Source: Flavobacterium sp.
Lineage (GTDB): Bacteria > Bacteroidota > Bacteroidia > Flavobacteriales > Flavobacteriaceae
Reading direction: 5' to 3'
Length of the DNA stretch: 9,309 nt
Assembly: GCA_012032075.1 (NCBI GenBank)
Contig: JAAURU010000114.1
Span: 1-9,309, forward strand
Shown here: positions 7,368 through 9,309 of the stretch, in pieces
Numbering within the stretch: the first letter of the stretch is position 1
Layout: each line of letters begins with the position of its first letter
The notes under the pieces: model-generated
What the model saw: the letters and a program-made list of their open reading frames with translations, nothing else
What the model was told of the DNA's origin: nothing
The model's database searches: none
Position numbers and translations under genes: made by a program

Positions 7368-8331
7368 ATGGCAAATATTACTGCTGCAGAAGTAAACAAA
7401 TTAAGAACCGCTACAGGTGCTGGTATGATGGACTGTAAAAAAGCTTTAGTTGAAGCTGATGGAGATTTCGATAAAGCAATACAAGTCCTTAGAGAAAAAG
7501 GACAAAAAAGTAGCTGCTAACCGTTCTGATCGTGAGTCTTCTGAAGGAGCTGCTGTTTCTTTTGTTAATGCTGACAACACTAAAGGAGCTATCATCACTT
7601 TAAACTGCGAAACAGATTTCGTAGGTAAAAATGAAGCTTTCGTAACTTTGGCTAAAGAATTAGTGGAAAGAGCAATCAACTTCTCTTCTAAAGAAGAATT
7701 TTTAGCTTCACAATTCAACGGAATTACTGTTGCTGAAAAATTAATTGAGCAAACTGGTGTTATCGGTGAAAAAATCGAAATTGGTGGTTTTGAAATCTTA
7801 GAAGGTGCTTTCGTTGGATCTTATGTTCACGTTAACAAAATTGCTGCATTAACTGCAATTTCTGCACCAATTGCTAATGGTGACGTCTTAACTAAAGACA
7901 TCTCTATGCAAGTAGCCTCTATGGGAGCTGATACATTATCTTACAAAGATTTTGATCCTGCTTTCGTGGAATCTGAACTTGCAGCTCGTATTGCAGTAAT
8001 TGAAAAAGAAAACGAAGAAGCAAAACGTTTAGGAAAAACTCTAAAAAATGTTCCTAAATATATTTCTTACTCTCAATTAACTGAAGAAGTTTTAAAACAA
8101 GCTGAAGAAGATGCTAAAGCTGAATTAAAAGCGGAAGGCAAACCAGAACAAATTTGGGACAAAATTATTCCTGGAAAAATACAGCGTTTTATTTCTGACA
8201 ATACTACTTTAGACCAAGAAAAAGCATTGCTAGATCAAAACTTCATCAAAGATGACAGTAAAAAAGTTAGTGAATATGTTAAAGGATTTAATGTTGAAAT
8301 TACAGGATTCAAAAGAGTTGCTTTAGGATAA
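7368..8331 (+). CDS. tsf: Translation elongation factor Ts (EF-Ts), one frameshift
   Basis: EF-Ts is the cytoplasmic guanine-nucleotide exchange factor that recharges EF-Tu by releasing GDP. The start ATG is at 7368 (MANITAAEVNKLRTATGAG), with the A-rich, Shine-Dalgarno-free upstream typical of this phylum. The N-terminal UBA-like domain carries the signature TGAGMMDCKKALVEADGD. The core has NCETDFVGKNEAF, whose TDFV motif contacts EF-Tu. As given, the frame stops about 50 codons in. Removing one A from the run 7504-7509 joins LREKGQK to VAANRSDRESSEGAAV and restores 320 residues, full length for flavobacterial EF-Ts. The insert is thus probably an error. The gene ends the operon and is followed by a strong terminator. 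Pairing with rpsB is nearly universal in bacteria. Confidence 0.96.
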
Positions 8332-8354
8332 TTTTAGCACTTTATAAAATACAC

Positions 8355-8389
8355 AAAACCTCAATCAAACTTCTGATTGAGGTTTTTTT
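8355..8389 (+). terminator. Intrinsic terminator after tsf
   Basis: A perfect stem of 13 pairs, AAAACCTCAATCA (8355-8367) with TGATTGAGGTTTT (8374-8386), has a 6-base loop AACTTC and a run of seven T (8383-8389). It lies 23 bases after the tsf stop and closes the ribosomal protein cluster. Confidence 0.92.
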
Positions 8390-8393
8390 ATAA

Positions 8394-8401
8394 TATATTT
8401 G
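8394..8401 (+). promoter_or_regulatory. Possible -7 promoter element of the TraB/GumN gene
   Basis: TATATTTG matches the Bacteroidota -7 consensus TAnnTTTG and sits just after the terminator, 19 bases before the TTG start. No TTG lies at the right -33 distance (the nearest, 8377-8379, is only 14 bases upstream), so the site is tentative. Confidence 0.35.
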
Positions 8402-8420
8402 TTATTCTAAATATTTTGCC

Positions 8421-9309
8421 TTGAAAAAAATTGCCTTAACCTTTGCTTTATTTTTATTTACATTTACGTTTGCCCAAACGGAAAATTCTATGTTGTGGGA
8501 AATTAGCGGAAATGGTCTTCAAAAAAAATCCTACTTATATGGAACAATGCATGTAAGTGATAAAGTTTCTTATAATCTATCTGATGCATTTTTTGATGCG
8601 TTATTAAATTCAGATATTGTTGCCAATGAAAGTAACCCTGAAACTTGGGGAAAAGTTTCAGGACTAATGAAAGATAAAGAATTTGTATATTCAAACCAAT
8701 TGTACAATTCTTTTTACCTTAATCCAATTTCAAAAAATGATGTAATTAGCTTTTTCAATAATAAAAGTCATTTTTTTTACAACTACCTATCACTTTCTGA
8801 AAATCAAAATGCTGATTTTGAAGAAAATGCTGTTTTGGATATGTTTATTAGTCAAGCGGGTAGGAAATACAACAAAGAAATTACAGGTTTAGAAGATGCT
8901 ATAGAATCTATGATTCCATTATTGCAAATTAAAGCAGATGATGCAAATCCAAAAGAAGAAAACATTCAACTTTTATATAAAATTTTAAAGAAAAAACCTT
9001 TACTGAAGCAACTGTTGATTATTACAGAGATAAAAATATTACCATTTTAGATTCGATATATAAATTAGCTTTTTCAAAAAAAGCACATGAAGCCTTAATT
9101 ATCAATAGAAATAAAATAATGGCAGATAGTATTTCTTCAATATCAAAAAGAGGAAGTTTATTTGCCGCTGTGGGCGCTGCTCATTTAGCTGGAAATGAAG
9201 GAATTATTAATTTATTACTAAAAAAGGATTTACAGTAAAACCAGTTTTTGGTAAACTAACAGCAAAAAGGGGAAAAACAAAAAAAAGATATTGAAGCCTT
9301 TTTCAAAAA
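8421..9309 (+). CDS. Exported TraB/GumN-family protein, three frameshifts (3' end outside window)
   Basis: The start is TTG at 8421 (KKIALTFALFLF follows), giving a signal peptide that ends near Ala18-Gln19, so the protein should be exported. Family marks occur at both ends of the domain: LYGTMHVSD with GTMH at residues 41-44, Glu70 in ANESNPE, and near the end FAAVGAAHLAGNEG (bases 9161-9199), matching the VGxxHLxG motif, then KKGFTVKPVF. TraB/GumN proteins are related to metal-dependent TIKI-type proteases, with these Gly-His and Glu positions forming the presumed active site; the bacterial substrates are unknown. Three single-base breaks are seen: one A missing at 8991-8996, one A missing at 9220-9225 and one G too many at 9269-9272. 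After correction the frame is open to base 9309, near 296 residues, close to the usual length, so only a few residues may be lacking. Confidence 0.85.

Noticed and set aside
6815..7509. Programmed ribosomal frameshifting at A-runs in rpsB and tsf
   Set aside because: The shifts have opposite signs, occur at unrelated sites in many genes, and these genes are not known to use frameshifting; run-length errors explain all of them.
7446..7718. Minus-strand open frame across the start of tsf
   Set aside because: It is antisense to the conserved EF-Ts coding region and has no family likeness.
8503..8694. Minus-strand open frame inside the TraB/GumN gene
   Set aside because: It is antisense to the GTMH motif region, and its composition is typical of a shadow frame.
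1..9309. tRNA, rRNA, CRISPR array, insertion sequence or defence system
   Set aside because: No cloverleaf, spaced direct repeats, transposase, nuclease or reverse transcriptase motifs were seen on either strand.

Overview
The window looks like chromosomal DNA from a flavobacterium (phylum Bacteroidota, most likely Flavobacteriaceae and close to Flavobacterium). Base composition is strongly AT-rich. A Bacteroidota-type promoter (TTG, 19 bases, TAnnTTTG) precedes the ribosomal protein genes. The order rplM-rpsI-rpsB-tsf is typical of this phylum, and an intergenic repeat I recognise from flavobacterial genomes lies between rpsI and rpsB.

Layout. (1) Positions 2-2093, + strand: the 3' part of a radical SAM protein with a B12-binding-like N-terminal domain, overlapping by ATGA an NPPY-type SAM methyltransferase. 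(2) 2132-4176, + strand: an exported serine beta-lactamase-like hydrolase, overlapping by one base a PnuC-like membrane transporter. (3) 4171-5194, - strand: a LacI-family regulator, convergent with the transporter (6-base overlap), with a 16-base palindrome upstream that could be its operator. (4) 5335-8389, + strand: the translation cluster of promoter, rplM (L13), rpsI (S9), rpsB (S2) and tsf (EF-Ts), closed by a strong intrinsic terminator. The two longer gaps, rpsI-rpsB and rpsB-tsf, hold inverted repeats and possible RNA structures. (5) 8421 to the end, + strand: an exported TraB/GumN-family protein that runs off the window.

The dominant oddity is technical. Six of the nine genes are interrupted by single-base indels, nine events in all, and every one can be placed at a run of identical bases. 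Three of the broken genes (rplM, rpsB, tsf) are essential, and restoring one base in each recovers a protein of the normal family length. These are almost certainly sequencing or assembly errors, not pseudogenes or programmed frameshifts. I therefore annotate each as one gene over its full span and give the break point.

I see no convincing new defence or mobile system. The most interesting items are the B12-radical SAM/methyltransferase pair of unknown substrate, the serine hydrolase coupled to a PnuC-like transporter, the long G.U-containing hairpin with a T-run between rpsB and tsf, the structured region before rpsB, and the putative LacI operator.
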